Positions 34,394-42,847 of a DNA stretch of 64,000 bases are shown one piece after another. Position 1 is the first letter of the stretch. The number at the start of each line of letters is the position of its first letter. Made by a program: the position numbers and the translations under genes. Source of the DNA: Sphingomonas rhizophila (GTDB lineage: Bacteria; Pseudomonadota; Alphaproteobacteria; Sphingomonadales; Sphingomonadaceae); NCBI RefSeq assembly GCF_014396585.1, contig NZ_CP060717.1, forward strand, positions 2,397,501 through 2,461,500. The letters run 5' to 3'. Below the pieces are notes generated by a model. The model made no database searches. It was not told the DNA's origin and saw only the letters and a program-made list of their open reading frames with translations.

Positions 34394-35944
34394 TCATCCG
34401 AACAGGCCGTGAAGATACCAGACCGGATCGCCGCCACGCCCGTCGCCGTGCAGTCCTTCGCGGTAGATCCAGTACCGGCGGCCCTCGCGGTCCTCGACCC
34501 GGTAGTAATCGCGAAGGCGAGCGGTCGATCGTTCGCGCCACCATTCCGGCGCGATCCGCTCCGGTCCCTCGGCGCGGGTCACGTCGTGCACCGCCCGCCG
34601 CCACACGAAGCGGCGCGGCAGGCCCTCGGGCGTGGCATAGATCACCGCAATCGCCTCGGGCCGGTCGAGCATCCGCGGCGGGCGCGGTGCGGTCGGCGGC
34701 GGCGCCATGCACTCCGCCGCCGGTTCCAGCGCCGGGCGCCAGCCGCTGGCGCGCTCGGGGAGATGGCTGGCACGCGGTTGCGGCCGGCGCACCCGCTCCG
34801 GGCCCAGCTTGACCGACAGGCGATCGACCAGCCGCGCCACCTCCAGCGCCGGCGGCGGGCCGCCGATCAGCCCGTCCTGGCCTGCACCCAGCGGCTCGCA
34901 CCACGCCGCTTCCAGCGCGAACCCGTCGAAGCCGAAGCCGGGATCGAGCGTTCCCGCCTTGTCGGCCAGCAGGCGGTGGAGGTGTTTGGCCTCGCGGGTC
35001 GCCAGCGCGGTCGCCGCCACCGCTACCGCCACCTCCCCGTCGACCCGGTACCCGGCCAGCAACAGCCGCCGCGCGCCCAGCTTGCGCGCTTCCAGCTGCT
35101 TGACGAGCCCGGGCACCAGAAGGTCGAGCGCCTGGGGCGCGGCGGCCGGATCGGACACCGGCTCGGCCAGGCGCAGCAGGGCGCGGGGCGGGGGATCGTC
35201 GGGGATGGCGGTCAGCGGCTCGGCCTTGCGTCCCAGCATCCGGTCGAGCGCGTCGAGCGGATTGTCGGCCTCGCGAAAGCGCCGCGCCAGCGGACGACGC
35301 TCGACCCCCGCCAGCGTGCCGATCCGCTTCAAGCCCAGCCGCTCCAGCGTGCGCGTGACCTCTGGCGGCAGGCGCAGCGCCGCGACCGGCAGCGGCGCCA
35401 GCCGCGCGGCGGTGGCATCGACGGGGCAGGATTGCGCGGCGGACGCGCCATGATGGGCCAGCGCCCATGCCGCACCGGGGGTGCAGGCGATCGCCACCCG
35501 GCTCGACAAGCCCAGGCTCGACAGCCGCCGCTGGATGTCGGCGATCAGGCCATTCTCGCCGCCGAACAGGTGCGCCGCGCCGCTGGCGTCGAGCCGTAGC
35601 CCATCCGCCCCGTCGATCTCGACCAGCGGCGACCAGCGCGACGCCCAGCGCGCCAGCCGCTCGAGCAGCGCCGCGTCGCCGGCCGGGTCGGCTACAACCA
35701 CCTGCAATCCAGGGTCGAGCGCCCGCGCATCGGTCAGCCGCATCCCCGGCCGCGCGCCCAGCAATTGGGCGGCCTCGGTCGCGGCGGCGATGCGCTGGCC
35801 ATGCGCTTCTTCGACGACCAGCGCCACCCGGGCGTCGTCAGGAGCGCCCGCCAGCCGCCGCCAGCGTTCGATCGCCAGCCGCGGCAGCCAGATCGCGACG
35901 ATTCTCTGCTCCCTTGACCGTTTCTCCGCCTTGCGCCGGTTCAT
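34394..35944 (-). CDS. imuB: ImuB, Y-family polymerase-like protein of the SOS mutasome
   Basis: Catalytically inactive Y-family polymerase relative that links DnaE2 to the beta clamp. The ATG at 35944 gives 516 residues. Visible are RIVAIWLPRLAIERW, AAQLLGARPGMRLTDARAL and SPLVEIDGADGLRLDASGAAHLFGGE; Y-family catalytic acids are only partly kept, as usual for ImuB. The C-terminus ends in the DYYRVEDREGRRYWIYREG stretch typical of ImuB. It overlaps the 3' end of imuA by about 107 bases, unusually long, so the start may lie a little downstream. Confidence 0.87.
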   Translation of the reverse strand: MNRRKAEKRSREQRIVAIWLPRLAIERWRRLAGAPDDARVALVVEEAHGQRIAAATEAAQLLGARPGMRLTDARALDPGLQVVVADPAGDAALLERLARWASRWSPLVEIDGADGLRLDASGAAHLFGGENGLIADIQRRLSSLGLSSRVAIACTPGAAWALAHHGASAAQSCPVDATAARLAPLPVAALRLPPEVTRTLERLGLKRIGTLAGVERRPLARRFREADNPLDALDRMLGRKAEPLTAIPDDPPPRALLRLAEPVSDPAAAPQALDLLVPGLVKQLEARKLGARRLLLAGYRVDGEVAVAVAATALATREAKHLHRLLADKAGTLDPGFGFDGFALEAAWCEPLGAGQDGLIGGPPPALEVARLVDRLSVKLGPERVRRPQPRASHLPERASGWRPALEPAAECMAPPPTAPRPPRMLDRPEAIAVIYATPEGLPRRFVWRRAVHDVTRAEGPERIAPEWWRERSTARLRDYYRVEDREGRRYWIYREGLHGDGRGGDPVWYLHGLFG

Positions 35945-36620
35945 CGCCGACCCTCCATCGGCCAGGCGCGAAGCCCCGCGCACGGAACAGCTCCGCCTCC
36001 CACGCCGCCGGGCCGGGCGCGCGCGGGTTGAGCGGGTGGGGCAGGCTCGGCGCGCTGGCCACGCGCCAGCGCATCCGCGCCCCGCTGAGGTTGGCGTGAC
36101 CGCCCAGCCGAATCAAAAAGGCGGCCACGCCATGCCGTTCGGCGGCCACCGCCAGCCGCCGGGTCGCGGTAAAGTCGAGCGCTTGTGGGTCGCCCCACAG
36201 CTCGCCGACGACGGCGCTCAGGGCCGAACATCGCAGCCCCTCCTCCATCGCCCACAGGGCATCGCGGGCATCGCGCACCTCGACATGAATAAGTTCGGAC
36301 AAGCCAAGCCCCGGCGGGTAGATTCGGCCGCTTTCCAGGATCGCCATCCGGTCCTGCACCCACAGCAGCGGGCGTTCCGGCACCAGCTGGCCCAGCAACA
36401 GCCCGGCCCAGCCGCCATCGCGCGGGGACGCGGCGAACAGCTCGCTGAGCGTCGGCCCCGCCGGCGCTGGAAGCTCGCCGGGCAGGCGCCAGGGTGCCTC
36501 GGTCCCTTGCGGAACCGCCGCTTCTTGGCCCGACCGGGGACGCGCGCCACCGCCTCCGTCCAGGGGACGAAGCCGGGCCCGCTGCCCGCCGGCGGCCACC
36601 AGGGAAAGACCTGCCGCCAC
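35838..36620 (-). CDS. imuA: ImuA, RecA-like accessory protein of the SOS mutasome
   Basis: Partner of ImuB and DnaE2 in damage-induced mutagenesis. From about residue 55 the protein matches ImuA: LSELFAASPRDGGWAGLLLGQL, RPLLWVQDRMAILESGRIYPPGL, DALWAMEEGLRCSALSAVVGELWG and LDFTATRRLAVAAERHGVAAFLIR. The start is GTG at 36620. The first 50 residues are Arg/Gly/Pro-rich and do not resemble the family, so start or early frame is uncertain. A LexA box lies 19-33 bases upstream of the start. Confidence 0.78.
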   Translation of the reverse strand: MAAGLSLVAAGGQRARLRPLDGGGGARPRSGQEAAVPQGTEAPWRLPGELPAPAGPTLSELFAASPRDGGWAGLLLGQLVPERPLLWVQDRMAILESGRIYPPGLGLSELIHVEVRDARDALWAMEEGLRCSALSAVVGELWGDPQALDFTATRRLAVAAERHGVAAFLIRLGGHANLSGARMRWRVASAPSLPHPLNPRAPGPAAWEAELFRARGFAPGRWRVGDEPAQGGETVKGAENRRDLAAAAGDRTLAAAGGRS

Positions 36621-36638
36621 ACGACTCGCAACGCTTAT

Positions 36639-36653
36639 GTTCTTATTTTGTTC
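36639..36653 (-). promoter_or_regulatory. LexA (SOS) box in front of imuA-imuB-dnaE2
   Basis: GTTC (36639-36642), seven bases, GTTC (36650-36653) exactly matches the alphaproteobacterial LexA operator GTTC-N7-GTTC. It abuts the candidate -10 of the imuA promoter, so bound LexA should block transcription until DNA damage. Confidence 0.88.
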
Positions 36654-36682
36654 TTATCGTTCCGACTCCCTCGGGGAGTCAA
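36653..36682 (-). promoter_or_regulatory. Candidate imuA promoter overlapped by a hairpin
   Basis: On the minus strand, TTGACT (36682-36677), an 18-base spacer and GATAAG (36658-36653) form a plausible promoter ending at the LexA box. The spacer and -35 contain the inverted repeat GACTCCC-TCG-GGGAGTC (36664-36680), which may also act as terminator of the upstream hydrolase gene ending at 36694. Confidence 0.5.
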
Positions 36683-36693
36683 CGGGGAAGCGA

Positions 36694-37473
36694 TCAGGAT
36701 ACGATCGGAAGCTTACCCATGACCGGCGGCGCGCCTTCCGCCTCTGTCAAAAACTGGCGGATTTCCTTCACAACCTGGCTCAGCGCCGGTCGATACAGCG
36801 CGAAGCCCATGTGGTGCGTGTCGACTTCCACCGCCTTGTCGACCTCATGCGCCTGGCCGCGCGCGGCGGCGGGGGCGACGATGCCGTCCTTGCGCGACCA
36901 CAGCGCCAGCGTCGGCACCGGCGGTTTGGTCAGGTGCCGCTCGAACGGCGGCTTCTCCACGTCGTGGCCGGCGATCCGTTCATAATATTCGCGAACATTG
37001 GTGTTGGTCTTGAGGTCGCCGCTGAACGGGCTTCCCAGCGTCACCACCGCGCGCACCAGTTCGGGGCAGAAATGCGCCACCTCGCGGGCGAACATACCGC
37101 CCAGGCTCCAGCCCACCAGCAGCACCGGCTTGCCACCACCGACCGCCTTCAGCCGATTGCGGATCAGCCGGAGCGTATCCTTCTTGGCCCCGGTGTTGAT
37201 ACCGAGCAGCCAAGGATGCGCGCGCCAGCCCCCGCGTGCCAGTGCGCGGCGAAGTTCCATCGTCGTCCGGTCGGTGGCCAGAAAGCCCGGCAGGACCATC
37301 ACCGGCGGCCCGTCTTCCGGTCCGCGTGGCCCCAACGGGCCAAGCCCCGACAGCATCCGCGGCAAATGCCAGAACACCTCGCGCGTGCGGTCCCATACCG
37401 ACGGCGCCAGGCTGTCGGGATCGACCGGCCCGTCCGCCGGCGGCACGGGATCCAGCGCGCGTTCCCACTTCAT
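36694..37473 (-). CDS. Alpha/beta hydrolase
   Basis: A 259-residue alpha/beta-hydrolase-fold protein starting at ATG 37473 (MKWERALDPVPP). The nucleophile elbow is VGWSLGGMFAREVA (Ser near residue 139), preceded by VMVLPGFLATDRTT; LALWSRKDGIV and a late His in THHMGFAL supply the Asp and His. The fold is secure but the substrate is not known; LipA/PldB-like esterases are similar. It is a close paralogue of the next gene upstream (GPLGPRGPEDGPP, RRALARGGWRAHPW), so the pair arose by tandem duplication. Confidence 0.82.
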   Translation of the reverse strand: MKWERALDPVPPADGPVDPDSLAPSVWDRTREVFWHLPRMLSGLGPLGPRGPEDGPPVMVLPGFLATDRTTMELRRALARGGWRAHPWLLGINTGAKKDTLRLIRNRLKAVGGGKPVLLVGWSLGGMFAREVAHFCPELVRAVVTLGSPFSGDLKTNTNVREYYERIAGHDVEKPPFERHLTKPPVPTLALWSRKDGIVAPAAARGQAHEVDKAVEVDTHHMGFALYRPALSQVVKEIRQFLTEAEGAPPVMGKLPIVS

Positions 37474-37522
37474 GATTGGAAGATGGGACCTTTCCGATGG
37501 CCGGACAAGCCGTTCCGCTTCG

Positions 37523-38143
37523 TTAACGATGCTTTTGGAGGAAGCTGTCGATTTCCCGCACCACCGCGCGCGCGGTCGATCGCGACACGCCGAAGGCCAT
37601 ATGACTGCAGCGCATTTCGACCGTCGCGTCACTTTCCTCGGCCAGTCCGCGCGCCGCCGCCGGGGCAACGATTCCGTCCTGCGGAGACCAGATCGCCAGC
37701 GTCGGCACCGGCGGCTTGGCACTGACCCGCGGGATCGGCGGGGCGTCGACGGGATGCCCGGCAATCCATTCGTAAAGCTGCCAGACGTTGTTGGCGCGCG
37801 GATCGCCGCTGAAGGGGCTGCCCAGCGTCACCACGGCGCGGATCCCCTCGGGGTGCGACCGCGCAAATTCCCGCGCGAACACTCCGCCCAGGCTCCAGCC
37901 GACGACCAGCACCGGTTCGCGCGCGTCGAGTTCGTCGATCCGCCGCTTCAGCCGTTCGATCGTGTCACTGCGCGCACCGAGATTGAAGCCAAGGTCCCAG
38001 GGGTGAACGCGCCACCCGCCGTCGGCCAGGGCGCGGCGAAGCTCCAGGGTGGTGCGGTCGTTGGCGATGAATCCGGGGATGACCAAAGCCGGCGGCCCAT
38101 CCTCGGGTCCGCGCGGGCCGAGATGCCCGAACCCGCGCCACAT
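37523..38143 (-). CDS. Alpha/beta hydrolase (tandem paralogue)
   Basis: A 206-residue alpha/beta hydrolase with the elbow VGWSLGGVFAREFA, PALVIPGFIANDRTT, LAIWSPQDGIVAP and a final His in CSHMAFGV. It is shorter than its paralogue because the first ATG (38143) lies just ahead of the conserved core; the frame stays open upstream (WRRASEAAWLGAR) into the end of serS without another good start. Substrate unknown. A 49-base gap separates the two paralogues, consistent with one transcription unit. Confidence 0.78.
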   Translation of the reverse strand: MWRGFGHLGPRGPEDGPPALVIPGFIANDRTTLELRRALADGGWRVHPWDLGFNLGARSDTIERLKRRIDELDAREPVLVVGWSLGGVFAREFARSHPEGIRAVVTLGSPFSGDPRANNVWQLYEWIAGHPVDAPPIPRVSAKPPVPTLAIWSPQDGIVAPAAARGLAEESDATVEMRCSHMAFGVSRSTARAVVREIDSFLQKHR

Positions 38144-38210
38144 CCGCGCGCCCAGCCATGCCGCCTCACTGGCGCGGCGCCACTTCGGGGGCGGCTGATC
38201 GTCGCTCCGC

Positions 38211-39473
38211 CTAGAGATACTCGTCCCCGCCCATCAGGTCGCGGATCGCCGCGGGCAGGCGCACCCGGCCGTCGGCGGTCTGGTGATTTTCCAGCAGCGG
38301 CACCAGGATTCGCGGGGACGCCAGCGCGGTATTGTTCAGCGTGTGGGCGAAGCGCACCTTGCCGTCGGCATCGCGGTAACGGAGGTTGGCGCGTCGCGCC
38401 TGCCAGTCGTGCAGCGTCGAACAGCTGTGGGTCTCGCGAAACTTGCCCAGGCTCGGCACCCAGCTCTCGATATCGTTCATGCGATACTTGCCGAGCCCCA
38501 TGTCGCCGGTCGACGTCTCGATCACCTGATAGGGGATTTCCATCGCCGTCAGCAGGCTTTCGGCCAGCGCCAGCAGCCTGGCGTGCCACTGTGCGCTCAC
38601 CGCGGGGTCAGCCTCGCACATCACCCACTGTTCGACCTTCAGGAACTGGTGCACGCGGAGCAAGCCGCGTACGTCCTTGCCCGCGCTGCCCGCCTCGCGG
38701 CGGAAACAGGGGGAGTAGCCGGCGTAGAGGATCGGCAGCTTGGCGCCCTCGACGATCTCGCCCGAATGAAGGCTGGTCAGCGCGACTTCGGCTGTGCCGG
38801 CCAGATAGGCGTCGTCGTTGGGAAGCGCGTAGGTTTCCTCGACATGGCCGGGAAATTGGCCCTGGTTCAGGAAGGCCTGCTCGCGGGCGATGGCGGGGAC
38901 CGTGATCGGGGTGAAGTCGGCCGCCGCGATGCGCTCGAGCGCCCAGCCCATCAGCTTGGTCTCCAGCAGCGCCAGCCGCCCCTTCAGGCAATAGGTGCGG
39001 CTGCCCGACACCTGGACGATCCGGCTGAGGTCGGCCCAGTCGTTCTTCTCGATCAGCGCAACATGGTCCAATGGCTCGAAATCGAACGCGGGCACGGCGC
39101 CCTCGGTGCGGATGACGACATTGCTGTCCTCGTTCGGCCCAACCGGCGCGCCTTCCCACGGGATCCCCGGAAGCTTCATCAGCAGGCCGCGAAGCTCATC
39201 TTCCTTGCCGGCCAGCGCACCTTCCAGCTCGCCCGCCCGCGCCCCGGCGGCCTTGGCTTCGGCACCCAGCGCGGCTCGTTCGTCCGGACTGGCGTCCTTG
39301 AACCGCGCGCTGATCGCGTTGCGGCTGGCCCGCAGCGCCTCGATCTCGCCCTTGGCGCCGCGAACCTCGGCATCCAGCGCCAGCAGCGCGTCGAGGTCGA
39401 CGTCGACCCCCTTGTCGCGGATCGCGCGCTCGACATCGGCGCGGTTCGACTTGATGAAATCCATTCCCAGCAT
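38211..39473 (-). CDS. serS: Seryl-tRNA synthetase
   Basis: Class II aminoacyl-tRNA synthetase that charges tRNA-Ser. Residues 1 to about 105 form the antiparallel coiled-coil tRNA-binding arm (ALLALDAEVRGAKGEIEALRASR). The catalytic core shows motif 2 in PCFRREAGSAGKDVRGLLRVHQF and motif 3 in SCSTLHDWQARR plus LNNTALASPRILVPLLENHQ. The ATG at 39473 (MLGMDFIKSN) gives 420 residues; an ATG three codons later is also possible. Confidence 0.95.
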   Translation of the reverse strand: MLGMDFIKSNRADVERAIRDKGVDVDLDALLALDAEVRGAKGEIEALRASRNAISARFKDASPDERAALGAEAKAAGARAGELEGALAGKEDELRGLLMKLPGIPWEGAPVGPNEDSNVVIRTEGAVPAFDFEPLDHVALIEKNDWADLSRIVQVSGSRTYCLKGRLALLETKLMGWALERIAAADFTPITVPAIAREQAFLNQGQFPGHVEETYALPNDDAYLAGTAEVALTSLHSGEIVEGAKLPILYAGYSPCFRREAGSAGKDVRGLLRVHQFLKVEQWVMCEADPAVSAQWHARLLALAESLLTAMEIPYQVIETSTGDMGLGKYRMNDIESWVPSLGKFRETHSCSTLHDWQARRANLRYRDADGKVRFAHTLNNTALASPRILVPLLENHQTADGRVRLPAAIRDLMGGDEYL

Positions 39474-39562
39474 GGCGATGCCGCTTGGGCAAAAACATCG
39501 ACACTGGCAAGGCCCCCGCCGGTCCGCTAGCACCGGCAGGCAGTTTCGAGATGGGGGATTTC

Positions 39563-40423
39563 ATGCGTTGGACGTTACTGGCGATGGCCGTCCTCGTCGC
39601 CGGCGGCGAAGTGTCCGCGCACCCCGGCCACGCGCCGCTGGTGGCCTCGGCGAATGAAGTGATCACGCCCGAAAGGTTGGACTTGCCCGCCTCAAAGGGC
39701 CGCAAGCTCGCGATCACCGTGTGGCCCGCACTCGGAAACGACGGGCCGGTCGTCATCTTTGGCCACGGCCTCGGCGGCGAGCCGGAGGCCTACCGCGGCC
39801 TGTTCGAGCTTTGGGCGATGACCGGAACCACGGTCGTCGCGCCGATCGAACCCGACAGCCGCGCCAATTCGGACCACGACAAGGTCGACCTGCCCACCGG
39901 CTTCGGCCTCAGGACCGAGGACCTGATGATCGCTCGCGGCTATGTCGCTCAACGGTTCCCGAAGAGGCCGGTCTTCCTTGCCGGTCACAGTTACGGGTCA
40001 TTGTTCGCGATGATGGGCGGCGGCGCGGTGACGGCGGCCGGTCCGCTGAATGGGCCGCCGGTCGCCGGGGTGGTCGCATTTTCCACGCCGGGGAAAATCC
40101 AGGGCGTGGTCAAACCGGACAGCTTCGCTTCATTGAAGGTGCCGTTGCTGCTGGTGACGGGAACCGAGGACACGGTTCCGGGCTTTGTCCCCGATGCAGC
40201 CGACCACCGCTTCCCGTTCGATAGCGCCGCGCCGGGCGATAAGATGCTGGTGACGTTCAAGGGCGGCGCCCACGATCTGGCCATTCGTCCCGGACTGCCC
40301 TCGTCGGTGTCGGCCGCATTGTCCGCGGCCTTCTTCGAAGCATATGGGCGCCCCGATCCGGACGCGCGCGCCGAATTCCGCAAGTTCAAGTCGACCGGAA
40401 CCTACACCGTTGAAGTCCGCTAA
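39563..40423 (+). CDS. Exported alpha/beta hydrolase (PAF-acetylhydrolase/cutinase-like)
   Basis: A 286-residue protein from the ATG at 39563, with GGGGGA just upstream. Residues 1-21 form a signal peptide (WTLLAMAVLVAGGEVSA). The nucleophile is in LAGHSYGSLF; VVIFGHGLGG is the oxyanion loop, and LLLVTGTEDTVPGF and FKGGAHDLA supply Asp and His. The arrangement resembles platelet-activating-factor acetylhydrolase-like and polyester-hydrolase-like families, but the substrate cannot be told. It is divergent from serS. Confidence 0.8.
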   Translation: MRWTLLAMAVLVAGGEVSAHPGHAPLVASANEVITPERLDLPASKGRKLAITVWPALGNDGPVVIFGHGLGGEPEAYRGLFELWAMTGTTVVAPIEPDSRANSDHDKVDLPTGFGLRTEDLMIARGYVAQRFPKRPVFLAGHSYGSLFAMMGGGAVTAAGPLNGPPVAGVVAFSTPGKIQGVVKPDSFASLKVPLLLVTGTEDTVPGFVPDAADHRFPFDSAAPGDKMLVTFKGGAHDLAIRPGLPSSVSAALSAAFFEAYGRPDPDARAEFRKFKSTGTYTVEVR

Positions 40424-40432
40424 GGAGTTTCC

Positions 40433-41386
40433 ATGCCCTCCGGCCTGATCGCCCTGCTCGACGACGTCGCGATGATCGCCAAGCTGGCGTCGGCCAGCCT
40501 CGACGATGTCGCCGCCGCCGCAGGCAAGGCAGGCACCAAGGCGGCCGGGGTGGTGATCGACGATACCGCGGTCACGCCGCGCTACGTCAATGGCTTGACG
40601 CCGGATCGCGAGCTTCCGATTATCTGGAAGATCGCCAAGGGCAGCTTGCGAAACAAGATTTTCTTCCTGTTGCCGATCGCGATGTTGCTGGCGGCTTTTG
40701 CTCCATTCCTGATGACCCCGCTGCTGATGATCGGCGGCGCTTACTTGTCGTTCGAAGCGACCGAAAAGATCCTGGAGGTCATCACCGGCGACCATCATGA
40801 CGAAGAAACGCTGCTCGAGGATGATACGCCTGCCGAGCTCGAGGCTCGTCAGGTCAAGGGCGCGATCCGAACCGACTTCATCCTGTCGGCCGAGATCATG
40901 GCGATCGCGCTGGCGGAACTGAAGGACCAGGCGCTGGCCATGCAGGCCCTGGCCCTGGCGCTGGTCGCCATCGCCATCACGGCCGGCGTGTACGGGGCCG
41001 TGGCGCTGATCGTGAAGCTGGACGATATTGGTCTGCACCTCGCCGAACGCCAGTCGAAACTGGCCCGCTCGTTCGGCATGTTCCTTGTCCACGCCGTTCC
41101 GAAGCTCCTTCGCGCCCTGTCGGCACTCGGCATCGCGGCGATGCTGTGGGTCGGCGGGCAGATCCTGCTGCATGGCCTGGAGGACATTGGGCTGCCCCTG
41201 CTGCCGCAGATCGTCCATCACTTCGCCGAGGACGTCGCACACGGTCTCGGCGGCATCGGGTCCGTCGTCGAATGGCTGATCGGTGCGCTTGGCGGCGCCC
41301 TGATGGGGATCATCATCGGCGGCGCAATCGTGCTGATCGTCAAGCAATTCACCGGGCATCCGGAAAAGCTGGTGGTCGACGCCTGA
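40433..41386 (+). CDS. DUF808 (YedI-like) membrane protein
   Basis: A 317-residue membrane protein of the DUF808 family. The start follows AAGGAG by 5 bases. The N-terminus MPSGLIALLDDVAMIAKLASASLDDVAAAAGKA is diagnostic, followed by VNGLTPDRELPIIWKIAKGS and several hydrophobic helices (IFFLLPIAMLLAAFAPFLM, LALALVAIAITAGVYGAVAL and others). No function is established. Its stop overlaps the crcB start (TGATG). Confidence 0.88.
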   Translation: MPSGLIALLDDVAMIAKLASASLDDVAAAAGKAGTKAAGVVIDDTAVTPRYVNGLTPDRELPIIWKIAKGSLRNKIFFLLPIAMLLAAFAPFLMTPLLMIGGAYLSFEATEKILEVITGDHHDEETLLEDDTPAELEARQVKGAIRTDFILSAEIMAIALAELKDQALAMQALALALVAIAITAGVYGAVALIVKLDDIGLHLAERQSKLARSFGMFLVHAVPKLLRALSALGIAAMLWVGGQILLHGLEDIGLPLLPQIVHHFAEDVAHGLGGIGSVVEWLIGALGGALMGIIIGGAIVLIVKQFTGHPEKLVVDA

Positions 41387-41733
41387 TGGCGCCCGCGCTG
41401 CTGGTGTTCGCCGGTGGCGGGCTCGGGGCGCTGCTCCGTTACCTGACGGCGCTGCTGGTCGGCGGCCCCTTGTCGACCCTGACCGTCAACATCGCCGGCT
41501 GTTTTGCGATCGGGCTCATTGCCGGTTCGGTCCCGCTGGACGCCACCAACGTGCGACTGTTCTTCATGACCGGGATCCTCGGCGGCTTCACCACCTTCTC
41601 CGCTTTCTCCCTCGACGCCTTGTCGATGTGGCAGCGTGGGGAGGCGCTCGCGGCGTTGGCCTATGTCGCGGCCTCGGTCATCCTGGGACTGGCGGCCGCG
41701 GCCGTCGGCCTGGCGCTAGGCCGCGCGATGTAG
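41386..41733 (+). CDS. crcB: Fluoride ion channel CrcB/Fluc
   Basis: A 115-residue four-helix membrane protein that forms dual-topology dimers and exports fluoride. Family motifs are GGGLGALLRY (residues about 10-19), TVNIAGCFAIG (Asn of the fluoride path) and GILGGFTTFSAFSLD with the Phe-box. The start ATG overlaps the upstream stop, so it is probably translated with the DUF808 gene. No fluoride riboswitch was seen upstream of that pair. Confidence 0.92.
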   Translation: MAPALLVFAGGGLGALLRYLTALLVGGPLSTLTVNIAGCFAIGLIAGSVPLDATNVRLFFMTGILGGFTTFSAFSLDALSMWQRGEALAALAYVAASVILGLAAAAVGLALGRAM

Positions 41734-41795
41734 CCCTTGTTCAGTTGCGATCCGCTACCCATCTGGCGGCGACGCGACGCGAAGGAGACCCCGCG

Positions 41796-42674
41796 ATGAC
41801 CGACCAGCCGACCCTTGCGAACCAGCCAGCCGATTACGTCCCGCCACGGGTGTGGACTTGGGCCAAGCCGAGCGGCGGCCAGTTCGCATCGATCAACCGT
41901 CCCGTCGCCGGCGCCACACACGACGCCGATCTTCCGGTCGGTGACCACCCGCTACAGCTCTACAGCCTCGGTACGCCCAACGGGCAGAAGGTTACGATCA
42001 TGCTGGAAGAACTGCTCGCGGCTGGCCACGCGGGCGCGGAATATGACGCCTGGCTGATCGACATTGGCAAGGGCGACCAGTTCGGCTCCGGCTTCGTCGC
42101 CATCAACCCCAATTCGAAGATCCCGGCGCTCCTCGACCGCACCGACCCGAGCGCGCCGCAGCGCGTGTTCGAAAGCGGCGCCATCCTTCTCTATCTCGCG
42201 GAAAAATTCGGCGCGTTCCTCCCCACCGACCCCGCCGCCCGCACCGCGGCCTTGAGCTGGCTGATGTGGCAGATGGGCAGCGCCCCCTTCCTCGGCGGCG
42301 GCTTCGGCCATTTCTACGCCTACGCCCCGTTCAAGATCGAATATGCCATCGACCGCTACGCGATGGAGGCCAAGCGCCAGTACGACGTCCTCGATCGCCA
42401 CCTCGCCGAGAACCGCTTCATGGCCGGTGAGGACTACAGCATCGCCGACATCGCCATCTGGCCCTGGTACGGCGGCGTCGCGCTCGGCGCGGCCTACGGC
42501 GACGCCAAGGACTTCCTCGACCTCGGGAGCTACAAGCATTTCCAGCGCTGGGTCAGCGAAGTCGGAGCGCGTCCCGGAGTCCAGCGCGGGCGCGTGATCA
42601 ATCGCAACGCGGAAGGGTTCATCCCCGAGCGCCACAGCGCGGCGGATATCGACGCGCTGCTGCACCGAGCGTAG
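41796..42674 (+). CDS. yghU: YghU-type glutathione S-transferase / disulfide-bond reductase
   Basis: A 292-residue GST of the nu class. GAAGGAG lies 8 bases before the ATG. The long N-terminal extension (ADYVPPRVWTWAKPSGGQFASINRP) is typical of YghU. A thioredoxin-like domain (LQLYSLGTPNGQKVTIMLEEL with the Thr-Pro-Asn-Gly active site, INPNSKIPAL, FESGAILLYLAE) is followed by an all-helical domain. Family members reduce disulphides or peroxides with two bound glutathiones. Confidence 0.9.
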   Translation: MTDQPTLANQPADYVPPRVWTWAKPSGGQFASINRPVAGATHDADLPVGDHPLQLYSLGTPNGQKVTIMLEELLAAGHAGAEYDAWLIDIGKGDQFGSGFVAINPNSKIPALLDRTDPSAPQRVFESGAILLYLAEKFGAFLPTDPAARTAALSWLMWQMGSAPFLGGGFGHFYAYAPFKIEYAIDRYAMEAKRQYDVLDRHLAENRFMAGEDYSIADIAIWPWYGGVALGAAYGDAKDFLDLGSYKHFQRWVSEVGARPGVQRGRVINRNAEGFIPERHSAADIDALLHRA

Positions 42675-42756
42675 CGCCGCCGGCGCAAAGCGCCGCCGAA
42701 GCAGCGCGAAGAGCGCAGCAAGCCGGCCGGCCTGCCGCGTCAGCGGACAGGACCGA

Positions 42757-42779
42757 CGTCACGGATTTACTCCGTGACG
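42757..42779. repeat. Perfect inverted repeat downstream of yghU
   Basis: CGTCACGGA (42757-42765) and TCCGTGACG (42771-42779) form a perfect 9-bp stem with a 5-base loop. No T run follows. It may end the yghU transcript or be part of a regulatory site for the gene at 42848. Confidence 0.4.
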
Positions 42780-42847
42780 GCCCGCGTCACTCAAGCCTCA
42801 AAAAACCGCTGTCCTACACGAACCGATTTGGTTAACTGCCTAGCCGC

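Noticed and set aside
40433..41386. Fluoride riboswitch ahead of the DUF808-crcB pair
   Set aside because: Only 9 bases separate the upstream hydrolase stop from the DUF808 start, leaving no room for the aptamer.
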